Of a DNA stretch of 64,000 nt, positions 49,180 through 56,434 are shown piece after piece. Within the stretch, counting starts at the first letter, position 1. Every line of letters starts with the position of its first letter. The notes beneath the pieces were generated by a model. It was given only the letters and a program-made list of their open reading frames with translations, did no database searches and was not told the DNA's origin. The translations under genes were made by a program, and so were the position numbers. The DNA comes from JBMNMS01 sp050953445. GTDB lineage: Bacteria > Bacillota > Clostridia > Peptostreptococcales > Anaerovoracaceae. The stretch covers positions 62,001 through 126,000 of the forward strand of contig JBMNMS010000001.1 of assembly GCA_050953445.1 (NCBI GenBank), written 5' to 3'.

Positions 49180-49779
49180 ATGGGGAACTTCGGAAACACA
49201 CTAAGGTTTTTAAGACTAGATAGACAAATGACGCAAGATGAATTGTCCAGCAAGTTAGGTATATCGAAAAGCACTATAAGCATGTATGAGAATGGTAGGC
49301 GAGAACCCGACTTCGAAATCCTTGAAGCCATCGCTGACTTCTTTAATGTGGATATGAATCGTTTGCTCGGAAAAATTACCATTCATCCCCTTTCCCCTAT
49401 CCACTACAAAAAGCAAATCCCTATCCTTGGGCGTATCTCTGCAGGTATGCCTTTGCTCGCTGTAGAGCATATAGAAGGATATGAGGATGTAGATGATGAA
49501 AATATTGATTACGGTCTAATAGTTAAAGGGAACAGCATGATAAACGCTAGGATTTGTGAAGGAGATGTTGTCTATGTTGTTCAGGATACAGAAATTAGAA
49601 ATGGCGATATAGTGATTGCTTTGATTAATGGAGAAGATGCTACGATAAAGCGTTTCTATAAATATAATGACATGGTAGTTTTGAAACCTGAAAATCCAAC
49701 CATGAAAGAGCAGCATTATAAACCAGATGAAGTTAAATTGCTCGGCAAAGTGATGGAGGCTAAGATCAGGCTAAGGTAG
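49180..49779 (+). CDS. CI-like repressor with LexA-type autocleavage domain
   Basis: 199 aa from ATG 49180, nine bases after AAAGGAGA. The N-terminal HTH_3 is clear: LRLDRQMTQDELSSKLGISK, STISMYENGRREPDFEILEA. The C-terminal S24 domain has the cleavage-site Ala-Gly in GRISAGMPLL near 87, the catalytic Ser in IVKGNSMINARI near 115 and the Lys in DATIKRFYKY near 155. It keeps lysogeny and is probably inactivated by RecA after DNA damage. Confidence 0.95.
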   Translation: MGNFGNTLRFLRLDRQMTQDELSSKLGISKSTISMYENGRREPDFEILEAIADFFNVDMNRLLGKITIHPLSPIHYKKQIPILGRISAGMPLLAVEHIEGYEDVDDENIDYGLIVKGNSMINARICEGDVVYVVQDTEIRNGDIVIALINGEDATIKRFYKYNDMVVLKPENPTMKEQHYKPDEVKLLGKVMEAKIRLR

Positions 49780-49791
49780 GAGGTATTTGTC

Positions 49792-50466
49792 ATGAATGTT
49801 TTAGGAATCATAGTATCTGTTATTGGAATATTATTTGGACTTTTGTTGATTATCGGCGGAATTACTATTAAAGATACTTTTGTAACAATACTTTCTATCA
49901 TTGTCATACTTGTATTTACCAAGCTTTTCATAATGTTTTACAAGAAGCATAAAGGAACATGGGTGCCGCGTGAAAAAAAACCAAAGCCAACAAAGAAAGC
50001 AAAGATGCCTAAACCTCCAAAACAGCCAAAGCCAATAAAACTAGCAGAACAACAGCAAGAACTGAAGGAAAGAGAACTATATCCTTTAAAGTTCGAAGTA
50101 ATGTCGTGGGGGCAATATGTCATTAATATAATGGAATGGCAAACGGCTAACGCTAAGGATCAATGGGTCGATGGGAATTATTCCGAAAAAAGACTGTATC
50201 AATATGCATGGACAAAAACATATGATGTACTTCTTATCGCAAACCCCTCTAATGAGTTTGACCAGTATGCCATAGAGGTCTTGCTGGGTGGTAAAAAAAT
50301 CGGTTATGTCCCGGATCCGATAAATAAACAATATTACAATGAGCTTCTTAACAGCAAAGATCTCTATGCAGACGTCCGTAACGGAAACTCCAAATATTTA
50401 GATATATATGGCGATTTAGTTGTTGACAAGAAAAATCCCATTGTGGATTTAACGGTATTCATATAG
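49792..50466 (+). CDS. Membrane-anchored HIRAN-domain protein (lysogeny module)
   Basis: 224 aa, 12 bases after the repressor, so expressed in the lysogen. Two membrane helices lie at about residues 3-23 and 28-49. A Lys/Pro-rich linker follows (KPKPTKKAKMPKPPKQPKPI). The C-terminal part holds a HIRAN domain: YDVLLIANPSNEFDQYAIEV near 145 and GGKKIGYVPDPINKQYYNEL. HIRAN domains bind DNA ends or stalled forks in other proteins. A membrane-tied, lysogen-expressed protein of this kind suggests exclusion of other phages; this is inference. Confidence 0.75.
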   Translation: MNVLGIIVSVIGILFGLLLIIGGITIKDTFVTILSIIVILVFTKLFIMFYKKHKGTWVPREKKPKPTKKAKMPKPPKQPKPIKLAEQQQELKERELYPLKFEVMSWGQYVINIMEWQTANAKDQWVDGNYSEKRLYQYAWTKTYDVLLIANPSNEFDQYAIEVLLGGKKIGYVPDPINKQYYNELLNSKDLYADVRNGNSKYLDIYGDLVVDKKNPIVDLTVFI

Positions 50467-50485
50467 CTGAAGAAGGGGTGATTCT

Positions 50486-51601
50486 ATGGGTAGCGTATTC
50501 AAATTAAAAGGTGGAAAATGGGCCATCAGATTCGATGTGCCAGGAGAAGGTCGAAAACAGAAGCAAATAGGGGGATTCCTCAAAAAGGCAGAAGCTGAAA
50601 AAGAACTTATACGTATAGAGGCGGACATTCTGAATGGAAGGTATTTCAAGTTATCTGATATTAGCGTATCAGATTTTATGGAGCTGTGGCTTGCTGATCA
50701 TGTAAAGCCTAATCTTGCACCCAAAACATATATTTTTTACAAGGCATTGTTCGAAAAGCATATTAGGGAATATTTCTCTCAAATAAAACTGTCTGATTTA
50801 AAGGCCAATAAAATAGAGGCCTTTTATCGACATCTAAGAGAAAACAGCACCCTAGGCACAAACTCTATCCATCATTGCCACAAAACACTTAGGGCATCAC
50901 TGGGTTGCGCAGCTAGATGGGACTACATTAACGTATCGCCAATGACCAAAGTCACCCCGCCTAAAACGGAAAAAACTAATGCAAAGTATTGGGATCCAGA
51001 CATCATCCCTATGTCAATAAGGCTTTTTGAGAACAGCCTAATATCCTTCCATGTTCAACTAGCCTTACTTACCGGACTTAGAGTAGGTGAAATTTGTGCG
51101 CTTCACAAAGATAACATCGACTTTAAAAAGAGCGAGATCCATATTGTAGGTACCGCACAAAGGGTAACAGGCCAGGGGATCATATTCAAAAATCCCAAAA
51201 CAGAAGAATCCGCTTCCATTCTCCCCATGACAGATGATGTTCATAGGATATTAAAAAGTCGGTTGTTAGACATAAAGAAAAACAAAATAAGAAATGCAGA
51301 TATTTACAAAAAAGAATATGATGGTTACCTATCAGTTTTCGCAGACGGGAGTTTTATGGAGCCTAATTATGTTAGTGGACAATTTCGGAAAATCTTAAAT
51401 AGCCAGACCGATATTCCAAGGATTCGATTTCACGATCTTAGGCATTCCTGTGCCAGCTGGCTAATTTATAATGGGGTCGATTTGAAATCTATTCAAGAAA
51501 TTCTGCGCCATTCTGATTTTGCTACTACTGCAAACACGTACAGTCACGTTTCCCATGAAATAAAAAAGAAAGCCTTAGATACATTAAAATTGACCAAATA
51601 A
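50486..51601 (+). CDS. int: Tyrosine-type phage integrase
   Basis: 371 aa. Inserts and excises the prophage at tRNA-Pro. N-terminal arm-binding AP2-like domain (GGKWAIRFDVPGEGRKQKQI), a SAM-like core-binding domain at about 60-160 (DFMELWLADHVKPNLAPKTY), then the catalytic domain: Arg in LTGLRVGEICALHKDNID near 198, HxxR in RFHDLRHSCASWLIYNG near 317, His in ILRHSDFATT and Tyr in ANTYSHVS near 352. It lies beside attR, as usual. Confidence 0.96.
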   Translation: MGSVFKLKGGKWAIRFDVPGEGRKQKQIGGFLKKAEAEKELIRIEADILNGRYFKLSDISVSDFMELWLADHVKPNLAPKTYIFYKALFEKHIREYFSQIKLSDLKANKIEAFYRHLRENSTLGTNSIHHCHKTLRASLGCAARWDYINVSPMTKVTPPKTEKTNAKYWDPDIIPMSIRLFENSLISFHVQLALLTGLRVGEICALHKDNIDFKKSEIHIVGTAQRVTGQGIIFKNPKTEESASILPMTDDVHRILKSRLLDIKKNKIRNADIYKKEYDGYLSVFADGSFMEPNYVSGQFRKILNSQTDIPRIRFHDLRHSCASWLIYNGVDLKSIQEILRHSDFATTANTYSHVSHEIKKKALDTLKLTK

Positions 51602-51608
51602 GCATTTC

Positions 51609-51660
51609 AAAAAACGCACAAAAAACGCACAGAGCTATGTAAATCCTGTGCGTTTTTTGC
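51609..51660 (+). terminator. Integrase terminator made of arm-type repeats
   Basis: Two direct AAAAACGCACA copies (51,609-51,631) and one inverted copy (CCTGTGCGTTTTTT, 51,645-51,658) follow the integrase stop. The second direct and the inverted copy form a 12-bp stem with a T-rich tail, a good rho-independent terminator. The same word near attL suggests it also serves as integrase arm-site DNA. Confidence 0.7.
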
Positions 51661-51747
51661 TTTTTGGTGCAAAGTAAGAAAATATAGGTTGTTGAAATTT
51701 GAACGTTTCCGCGCTACTTTTCCATCCTCTGCAAAGCGCAGAATCTA

Positions 51748-51829
51748 ACTGGGGGTCAAAAGGCCGCAGGTTCGAATCCTGTCGCTCCGACCATTGAAAG
51801 CCTGTAATCCCAACAGTTACAGGCTTTTT
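51748..51829 (+). repeat. attR: 82-bp attachment-site repeat
   Basis: Exact copy of 12,242-12,323. It keeps the displaced 3' part of the original tRNA-Pro gene and its terminator, but no 5' half, so it is not a functional tRNA. It marks the right end of the prophage. Confidence 0.97.
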
Positions 51830-51918
51830 ATCTTTTTGACTTTCATTGTTTTATAAACTATCTAATGGGGTGATGTGTGGCAAAATGAGGGTAAAGTGTG
51901 GCAACTTTGCATTCGGGC

Positions 51919-52060
51919 TTACTTTTTTACAGGAACAATTACAGTGTACCCTCTTACATACTTTGCCACATTAAATGCGTCATATAATTTGTTGCGCTCG
52001 CCTTGTGTCAAGTTTGGAATTATGACTAACCTTCAAACTTCCCTCAAACCACCACACTAT
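51919..52060 (-). pseudogene. Decayed gene fragment between attR and the cheW-like gene
   Basis: Leftward, a stretch reads SSIVWWFEGSLKV in one frame and, after a one-base shift, VIIPNLTQGERNKLYDAFN then VAKYVRGYTVIVPVKK and TAA (51,919). The second part has the look of a real protein C terminus. No start codon or ribosome site remains. The rest of 51,830-52,201 holds no gene that I can see. Confidence 0.4.
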
Positions 52061-52201
52061 TGAACTACTCTATCATTAATCAAAAATCTACAGGCTATTC
52101 ATTTACTACAATATTCATTTAAGGCATTGCAGCAACTACAACAATAATATACAATAATAGACAAGTTATTACTATAAAAATGGGTTATTGAGGTGTAGAA
52201 A

Positions 52202-52993
52202 ATGATTGATAAGGAAGAAAACTTAACAGAAAACCAATTGTACGTGTGTGTTCGCCTAAAAGACCAGGTTTACGCCTTAGATGCTGCCAAGGTCGAGTCC
52301 ATCTTCGAGATAAAGGACAAAATTACTCCCCTGCCGGAAGCCAACAGATTCATATTAGGTGTTATCCTTCTGAGGGGTGAAGTTTTATCCCTGTTGGACC
52401 TTAGAAAACTTCTGAATATCGAATCTATGGAGGAGGAACACAAGGAATTCGTTGATATGCTTAATCAAAGAAAGAATGAGCACGTTCAATGGGTAGACGC
52501 ATTAAAGCATAGCGTTGAAACCGGAGAAACCTTTACCCTGGCCATCGATCACAGGGATTGTGCCTTCGGTCAATGGTATGATAAATACGAATCTCCAAAT
52601 CAAACCATACAGATGCGCTTCAACAGAATCGGTGAACCCCATCGGGCCATACACGAATCCGCCATTAAAGTATTCTCCCATAAGGATAAAGAAGCTCAGC
52701 ATAACGTTATTAATAATATAACGATTCCGGCAATGAAGAATGTTATAAAATCCATCGATGACATGATTGAAGAATTTATACATACCCAGAGAAGCCTTTG
52801 TGTAGCAATTTCAGATGGCAACGATAAAATAGGCGTTGTGGTTGATGAAGTACTTTCCGTAGAGGAGCTTGCGGATATGAAATTTATCGACAAGGAGGAG
52901 CAGGATCGGATTGCTCCTTATGTGGCAACCTCCCGAGCCGGGGATAATGTCCTAATCATAAATGATTCTCGTATAATGGAAATAAGACAATAG
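52202..52993 (+). CDS. CheW-like chemotaxis coupling protein with a CZB-like insertion
   Basis: 263 aa. Residues 12-78 are the first half of a CheW domain (YVCVRLKDQVYALDAAKVES, FILGVILLRGEVLSLLDLRK). Residues about 90-190 look like a chemoreceptor zinc-binding (CZB) domain: NEHVQWVDALKHSV, HRDCAFGQWYDKY and GEPHRAIHESAIKVF hold the His/Cys ligand pattern. CheW resumes at about 198 (SLCVAISDGNDKIGVVVDEV, LSVEELADMK) and ends DNVLIINDSRIMEI. CheW joins receptors to the CheA kinase; the insertion suggests zinc or redox input. GAGGTG precedes the start. No other chemotaxis gene is in this window. Confidence 0.85.
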   Translation: MIDKEENLTENQLYVCVRLKDQVYALDAAKVESIFEIKDKITPLPEANRFILGVILLRGEVLSLLDLRKLLNIESMEEEHKEFVDMLNQRKNEHVQWVDALKHSVETGETFTLAIDHRDCAFGQWYDKYESPNQTIQMRFNRIGEPHRAIHESAIKVFSHKDKEAQHNVINNITIPAMKNVIKSIDDMIEEFIHTQRSLCVAISDGNDKIGVVVDEVLSVEELADMKFIDKEEQDRIAPYVATSRAGDNVLIINDSRIMEIRQ

Positions 52994-53009
52994 TATAGCC
53001 AATTTTTTC

Positions 53010-53037
53010 TTGACTTTAATAGGGCAATTGGTATAAA
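53010..53037 (+). promoter_or_regulatory. Promoter of the aromatic operon
   Basis: TTGACT (53,010-53,015), a 16-base spacer and TATAAA followed by AT (53,032-53,037). Transcription would start near 53,044, giving a leader of about 220 bases before the terminator hairpin. Confidence 0.7.
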
Positions 53038-53074
53038 ATAATTAATCATATACGAATACAGGAAGGAAAATATC

Positions 53075-53209
53075 ATGGTATCCTTTAATCCTGCAAATAC
53101 ATATTTCGGTTTCTTAGGCTATAGCTATTCTGGTTATGGCTACTTTAGCTTTAGAAAATTGGATAAGGATTTCATGAAACCTGTAACAAACCAAAATATA
53201 CTGCTATAA
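53075..53209 (+). CDS. 44-aa Tyr/Phe-rich leader peptide of the aromatic operon
   Basis: Short frame with a strong GGAAGGAAA site and ATG 53075, ending TAA 53,207-53,209. Codons 10-26 encode YFGFLGYSYSGYGYFSF: nine aromatic codons in 17, five Tyr and four Phe. The stop lies 21 bases before a perfect terminator hairpin, and tyrA follows. This is the classic layout of a ribosome-stalling attenuation leader: lack of charged tRNA-Tyr or tRNA-Phe would stall the ribosome upstream of 53,153 and free 53,167-53,181 for other pairing. The product itself is probably without function. Not a known T-box. Confidence 0.8.
   Translation: MVSFNPANTYFGFLGYSYSGYGYFSFRKLDKDFMKPVTNQNILL
53167..53181 (+). promoter_or_regulatory. 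Candidate anti-terminator strand in the leader ORF
   Basis: GGATTTCATGAAACC, at codons 31-36 of the leader peptide, shares the self-complementary core TTCATGAA with the terminator hairpin and has flanking GG/CC bases. It can pair with TTCATGAACC (53,239-53,248) and so block terminator formation while the ribosome is stalled upstream. Pairing was worked out by eye and not folded. Confidence 0.5.
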
Positions 53210-53230
53210 AAATTTTTAAAAGTAAATGCG

Positions 53231-53263
53231 GCGGAAGGTTCATGAACCTTCCGCTATTTTTTT
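53231..53263 (+). terminator. Attenuator terminator upstream of tyrA
   Basis: GCGGAAGGTT-CATG-AACCTTCCGC is a perfect palindrome (ten-bp stem, four-base loop) followed by TATTTTTTTA. It ends ten bases before the tyrA ATG, so it would stop nearly all transcripts unless disrupted. The tyrA ribosome site (AGAGGTG) follows directly. Confidence 0.9.
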
Positions 53264-53273
53264 AGAGGTGAAT

Positions 53274-54110
53274 ATGAAAATATATGTAATAGGACTTGGA
53301 CTCATGGGGGGCTCTCTTGCAAAGGCTCTCAGCGGATTTAAAGGCTCGCAGGTTATCGGATTCGATAAGGATAAAGGGGTTACAGACCTGGCGATAAGAA
53401 ATTCCCTGATCAGCCATGTTTGCACCGACTTTGAGGAAATATCAGAAGGTGACCTAATAATCTTTTGCACCTATGCCAAACACATCCCCGCTTTACTGGA
53501 AAGGATTCTGCCTTCTTTAAAGCCCGGATGCATAATAACCGATATCTGCGGTGTTAAAACCCCCCTGTACCAGAGAATACTTCCAATGATTCCCGACCTT
53601 GTCCAATACATAGGGATTCATCCCATGGCAGGCAAGGAAAGAGACGGTATAGAAAATGCCAATCCAAACATTTTTGAAAACAGCAGTATGCTTATCTGCC
53701 CGACAAACCTGTCGGAGGAAAGCACTATTCACCTTATGAAATCGATAGCTTCCTACATCGGTTGCAGGAGAATTCAGGTTGTGGACTACGAAACTCACGA
53801 CTATATCATCGCATATACCAGCAACCTGATGCACGCCGCTTCCGCTGGTCTTTGCCTCAGTTTTCCCGAAGAAATGAATCTAACCTTCACCGCTGGAGCC
53901 TTTCGGGATTGCACGAGGATTGCCGATATAAATGGGGAGGCATGGTCAGAGCTATTGATGGAAAACCGCCACCATACTCTAAATGTAATGGATACCTATA
54001 TTAATGACCTGAAAAGGCTAAGGTCTGCTCTTTACAACAAAAATGAATCCGATTTAGCTAAGCTCCTTAACCAGGCAGGGGAAAACAAAAGGGAAATGAT
54101 GAAAAGGTGA
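53274..54110 (+). CDS. tyrA: Prephenate dehydrogenase
   Basis: 278 aa. Converts prephenate to 4-hydroxyphenylpyruvate for tyrosine. The Rossmann NAD(P) motif MKIYVIGLGLMGGSLAKAL opens the protein. Then CGVKTPLYQRILPMIPD near 99, IGIHPMAGKERDGIENA near 118 (the substrate-site His is in HPMAG), and YIIAYTSNLMHAASAGLCLS near 185. There is no ACT domain. ATG 53274 follows AGAGGTG; a frame open upstream runs through the terminator and is not used. First gene of the aromatic operon. Confidence 0.95.
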   Translation: MKIYVIGLGLMGGSLAKALSGFKGSQVIGFDKDKGVTDLAIRNSLISHVCTDFEEISEGDLIIFCTYAKHIPALLERILPSLKPGCIITDICGVKTPLYQRILPMIPDLVQYIGIHPMAGKERDGIENANPNIFENSSMLICPTNLSEESTIHLMKSIASYIGCRRIQVVDYETHDYIIAYTSNLMHAASAGLCLSFPEEMNLTFTAGAFRDCTRIADINGEAWSELLMENRHHTLNVMDTYINDLKRLRSALYNKNESDLAKLLNQAGENKREMMKR

Positions 54111-54116
54111 AAACAA

Positions 54117-55172
54117 ATGATAAAAATCAGTGTGCCTCTAACCCATAAGGGTTACGAAATACTCATAGGCGAAAATATAATGAAGGAATTATCAAGAATT
54201 TCTCAACTGGGTAACTACGAAAAGGTCATTGTTGTCAGCGACGAAAACATTTGGGGCCTCCACGGTGATACCTTATCCTCCGCTTTGAAAGAAGCCGCTA
54301 TCCCTTTCACCAGTCAGATTATTCCTCCGGGGGAAGAAGCAAAAAACCTTTCCATGCTGGAACATCTATATGAAAGTTTTTCGGAGGCCCATCTGGATCG
54401 CAATGATCTCATAATAGCCTTCGGAGGAGGAGTAATAGGAGACCTGGCAGGCTTTGCTGCAGCCACATGGATGAGGGGGCTGGACTTCATACAGATACCG
54501 ACCACTTTGTTGGCCCAGGTCGACTCGGCCATAGGGGGAAAAACAGCCATTAATATGAAATCCGGGAAAAACCTGATCGGAGCCTTTCATCAGCCCAGGT
54601 TGGTATTATCGGAAATGTCCTTCCTAAAAACCCTCCCCTCTCGGGAAATTAAATGTGGAATAGCTGAAATGGTAAAATACGGGGCCATTCTTTCGAAAAA
54701 AATGATAGACCTGCTAAAAGAGCCCATTGATAAATTATCCCTCCCCCATCTCATAGCTGACTGCTGCTCCTTGAAAAGCCATGTGGTGACAGAAGATGAA
54801 AAGGACAAAGGAAGGCGTATGATATTAAATTTCGGCCACACCTTTGGACATGCCGTAGAAAAATTGGGAAATTACAGCAGATATAATCACGGGGAAGCCG
54901 TCGCCATCGGAATGGTAATTGCCGCGGCCTTCGGCGAAAAAACAGGGATTACCAAAAAGGGCTGTCGTGATTACATTAAACAGATCCTTTCGGCACAGGG
55001 AATAGAAAGCCACTGCCCTTATTCATTTAAACAAATTGGAGATGCCATGGCCGGAGACAAAAAATCAAGAGGTAAAGGGATAGACCTTATACTCCTTCAA
55101 GATATAGGAGAAGCAACAATTGTCAACTATCCCCTCGAACTTATAAAACAAACTCTTTCGGAGGTAATATGA
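54117..55172 (+). CDS. aroB: 3-dehydroquinate synthase
   Basis: 351 aa. Cyclises DAHP to 3-dehydroquinate with NAD and a divalent metal. NAD-site motif IIAFGGGVIGDLAGFAAATW near residue 98, then IQIPTTLLAQVDSAIGGKTA near 126, and metal ligands in ILNFGHTFGHAVEK near 237 and SRYNHGEAVAIGM near 254. Full length. It starts six bases after tyrA and overlaps aroA as ATGA. Confidence 0.97.
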   Translation: MIKISVPLTHKGYEILIGENIMKELSRISQLGNYEKVIVVSDENIWGLHGDTLSSALKEAAIPFTSQIIPPGEEAKNLSMLEHLYESFSEAHLDRNDLIIAFGGGVIGDLAGFAAATWMRGLDFIQIPTTLLAQVDSAIGGKTAINMKSGKNLIGAFHQPRLVLSEMSFLKTLPSREIKCGIAEMVKYGAILSKKMIDLLKEPIDKLSLPHLIADCCSLKSHVVTEDEKDKGRRMILNFGHTFGHAVEKLGNYSRYNHGEAVAIGMVIAAAFGEKTGITKKGCRDYIKQILSAQGIESHCPYSFKQIGDAMAGDKKSRGKGIDLILLQDIGEATIVNYPLELIKQTLSEVI

Positions 55173-56434
55173 TGGAAAACACTAGGATCATTAATCTGTT
55201 TCCTTCAGGAGAGGTAAGGATCCCACCTTCTAAAAGCTTAAGCCACAGAGCATTAATCTGTGCCTCTCTGGCAGCGCTAAATGGTGGAGGTCACAGTACC
55301 TTATACGATGTCGGGGATAATGAAGACATCAGGGCCACCATGAATTGCCTTTCCAACTTAGGGGTTCTGATACAAAAAGATGAAGATGTTATAAGGGTAT
55401 ATGGGTCTGAAAGGATTCCATCAAAACAGATGATGAATTGTTCAGAATCCGGTTCTACCTTGCGTTTTTTGATTCCAATCGCCGCAATCATGGACAGGGA
55501 ATATACTTTTACCGGAGAAGGTCGTTTGCTAAAAAGACCTATGGACCTATACGAAAAACTATTTCATGAAAAAGGAGCCCAATTCAATGTGTACAGGGAT
55601 AGAATAGTACTAAAAGGCCCCCTGCCCCCCTCCCAATATACCATAAGGGGGGATGTAAGCTCCCAATTCGTTTCCGGGTTGCTTTTTGCCCTGCCCCTCC
55701 TTCCCGGTAACAGCACCATAACCATAGACCCTCCCTTAGAATCTATCCCCTATGTGAAACTTACCATAAATGTAATGAAACATTTCGGTGTTCATGTGGA
55801 AAATAAAGATTATAGCCTTTTTCATATCAAGGGAAACCAAAGCTATATTTCGAAGGAATACCGAATCGAGGGTGATTGGTCTCAGGCAGCATTCTTCCTT
55901 GCTTCCGGCCTCCTGGGTTGTCCTGTCAAATGCCAAAACCTGTCTCTATCCAGTGCACAGGGGGATATGGCCATCTTAGAAATAATAAGGAACATGGGAG
56001 GGGAGATTGCAAATGACGGAGGAAGCATAATGGCATTGCCCTCTACCCTCTCATCTATAGATATAGACGTACGCGAAATACCGGATTTAGTTCCCGTATT
56101 GGCCGTCCTTTGCAGCCTGGCTAAAGGTAGGAGCCATATTAGCGGTGCCGGCAGGCTTCGCCATAAAGAAAGTGATAGATTGTCAGCGATAACAGCCGAA
56201 CTGAGGAAATTGGGCGCAAATATAGAGGAAAGGGCTGAGGGACTGATAATTGAAGGAAGGGAGTTTTTAGACGGTGGAAATGTAGATGCCCACAATGACC
56301 ACCGCATAGCTATGTCCATGGCAGTAGCAGCAATTAAATGCAAAAATCCTGTAAAGCTTACGGGGTGGGACAGCGTAAATAAATCCTACCCTGAGTTTTG
56401 GAAAGACTTTCAAAAGGAGGCACGTTATGAGTGA
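55169..56434 (+). CDS. aroA: 3-phosphoshikimate 1-carboxyvinyltransferase (EPSP synthase)
   Basis: 421 aa. Joins shikimate 3-phosphate and PEP. The start region PPSKSLSHRALICASLAALN, then SESGSTLRFLIPIAAIMDRE near 94, DVSSQFVSGLLFALPLL near 166 and GRLRHKESDRLSAITAELRK near 330 and NDHRIAMSMAVAAI near 374 are the family motifs. A second ATG at 55,172 is slightly better spaced from GGAGG and may be the true start. It overlaps aroC by eight bases. Confidence 0.97.
   Translation: MMENTRIINLFPSGEVRIPPSKSLSHRALICASLAALNGGGHSTLYDVGDNEDIRATMNCLSNLGVLIQKDEDVIRVYGSERIPSKQMMNCSESGSTLRFLIPIAAIMDREYTFTGEGRLLKRPMDLYEKLFHEKGAQFNVYRDRIVLKGPLPPSQYTIRGDVSSQFVSGLLFALPLLPGNSTITIDPPLESIPYVKLTINVMKHFGVHVENKDYSLFHIKGNQSYISKEYRIEGDWSQAAFFLASGLLGCPVKCQNLSLSSAQGDMAILEIIRNMGGEIANDGGSIMALPSTLSSIDIDVREIPDLVPVLAVLCSLAKGRSHISGAGRLRHKESDRLSAITAELRKLGANIEERAEGLIIEGREFLDGGNVDAHNDHRIAMSMAVAAIKCKNPVKLTGWDSVNKSYPEFWKDFQKEARYE

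Larger units (their letters stand above)
12242..51829. mobile_element. Integrated siphovirus-type prophage (HK97-like head, long tail)
   Basis: The element is bounded by 82-bp att repeats in tRNA-Pro and carries a full temperate module set: integrase and CI-like repressor rightward; early replication genes, packaging, HK97-type portal-protease-capsid, tail with a 1,359-aa tape measure, tail tip, amidase and holin leftward. Removing one att copy leaves about 39.5 kb, or about 37.9 kb without the IS. Damage is visible: an IS in a tail-tip gene, an amber codon in an HNH gene and a truncated late regulator. Induction to infectious particles is therefore doubtful. Confidence 0.97.

Noticed and set aside
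51748..51794. Second tRNA-Pro gene at attR
   Set aside because: Only the 3' part is present; the acceptor 5' strand and D arm are missing.
53226..53273. Longer N terminus for TyrA
   Set aside because: It would be coded through the terminator hairpin; the ATG at 53,274 has its own AGAGGTG site and gives the normal MKIYVIGLGLMGG start.
52994..53273. T-box riboswitch before tyrA
   Set aside because: No T-box sequence or specifier stem is seen, and the leader contains a well-formed ORF with its own ribosome site instead.
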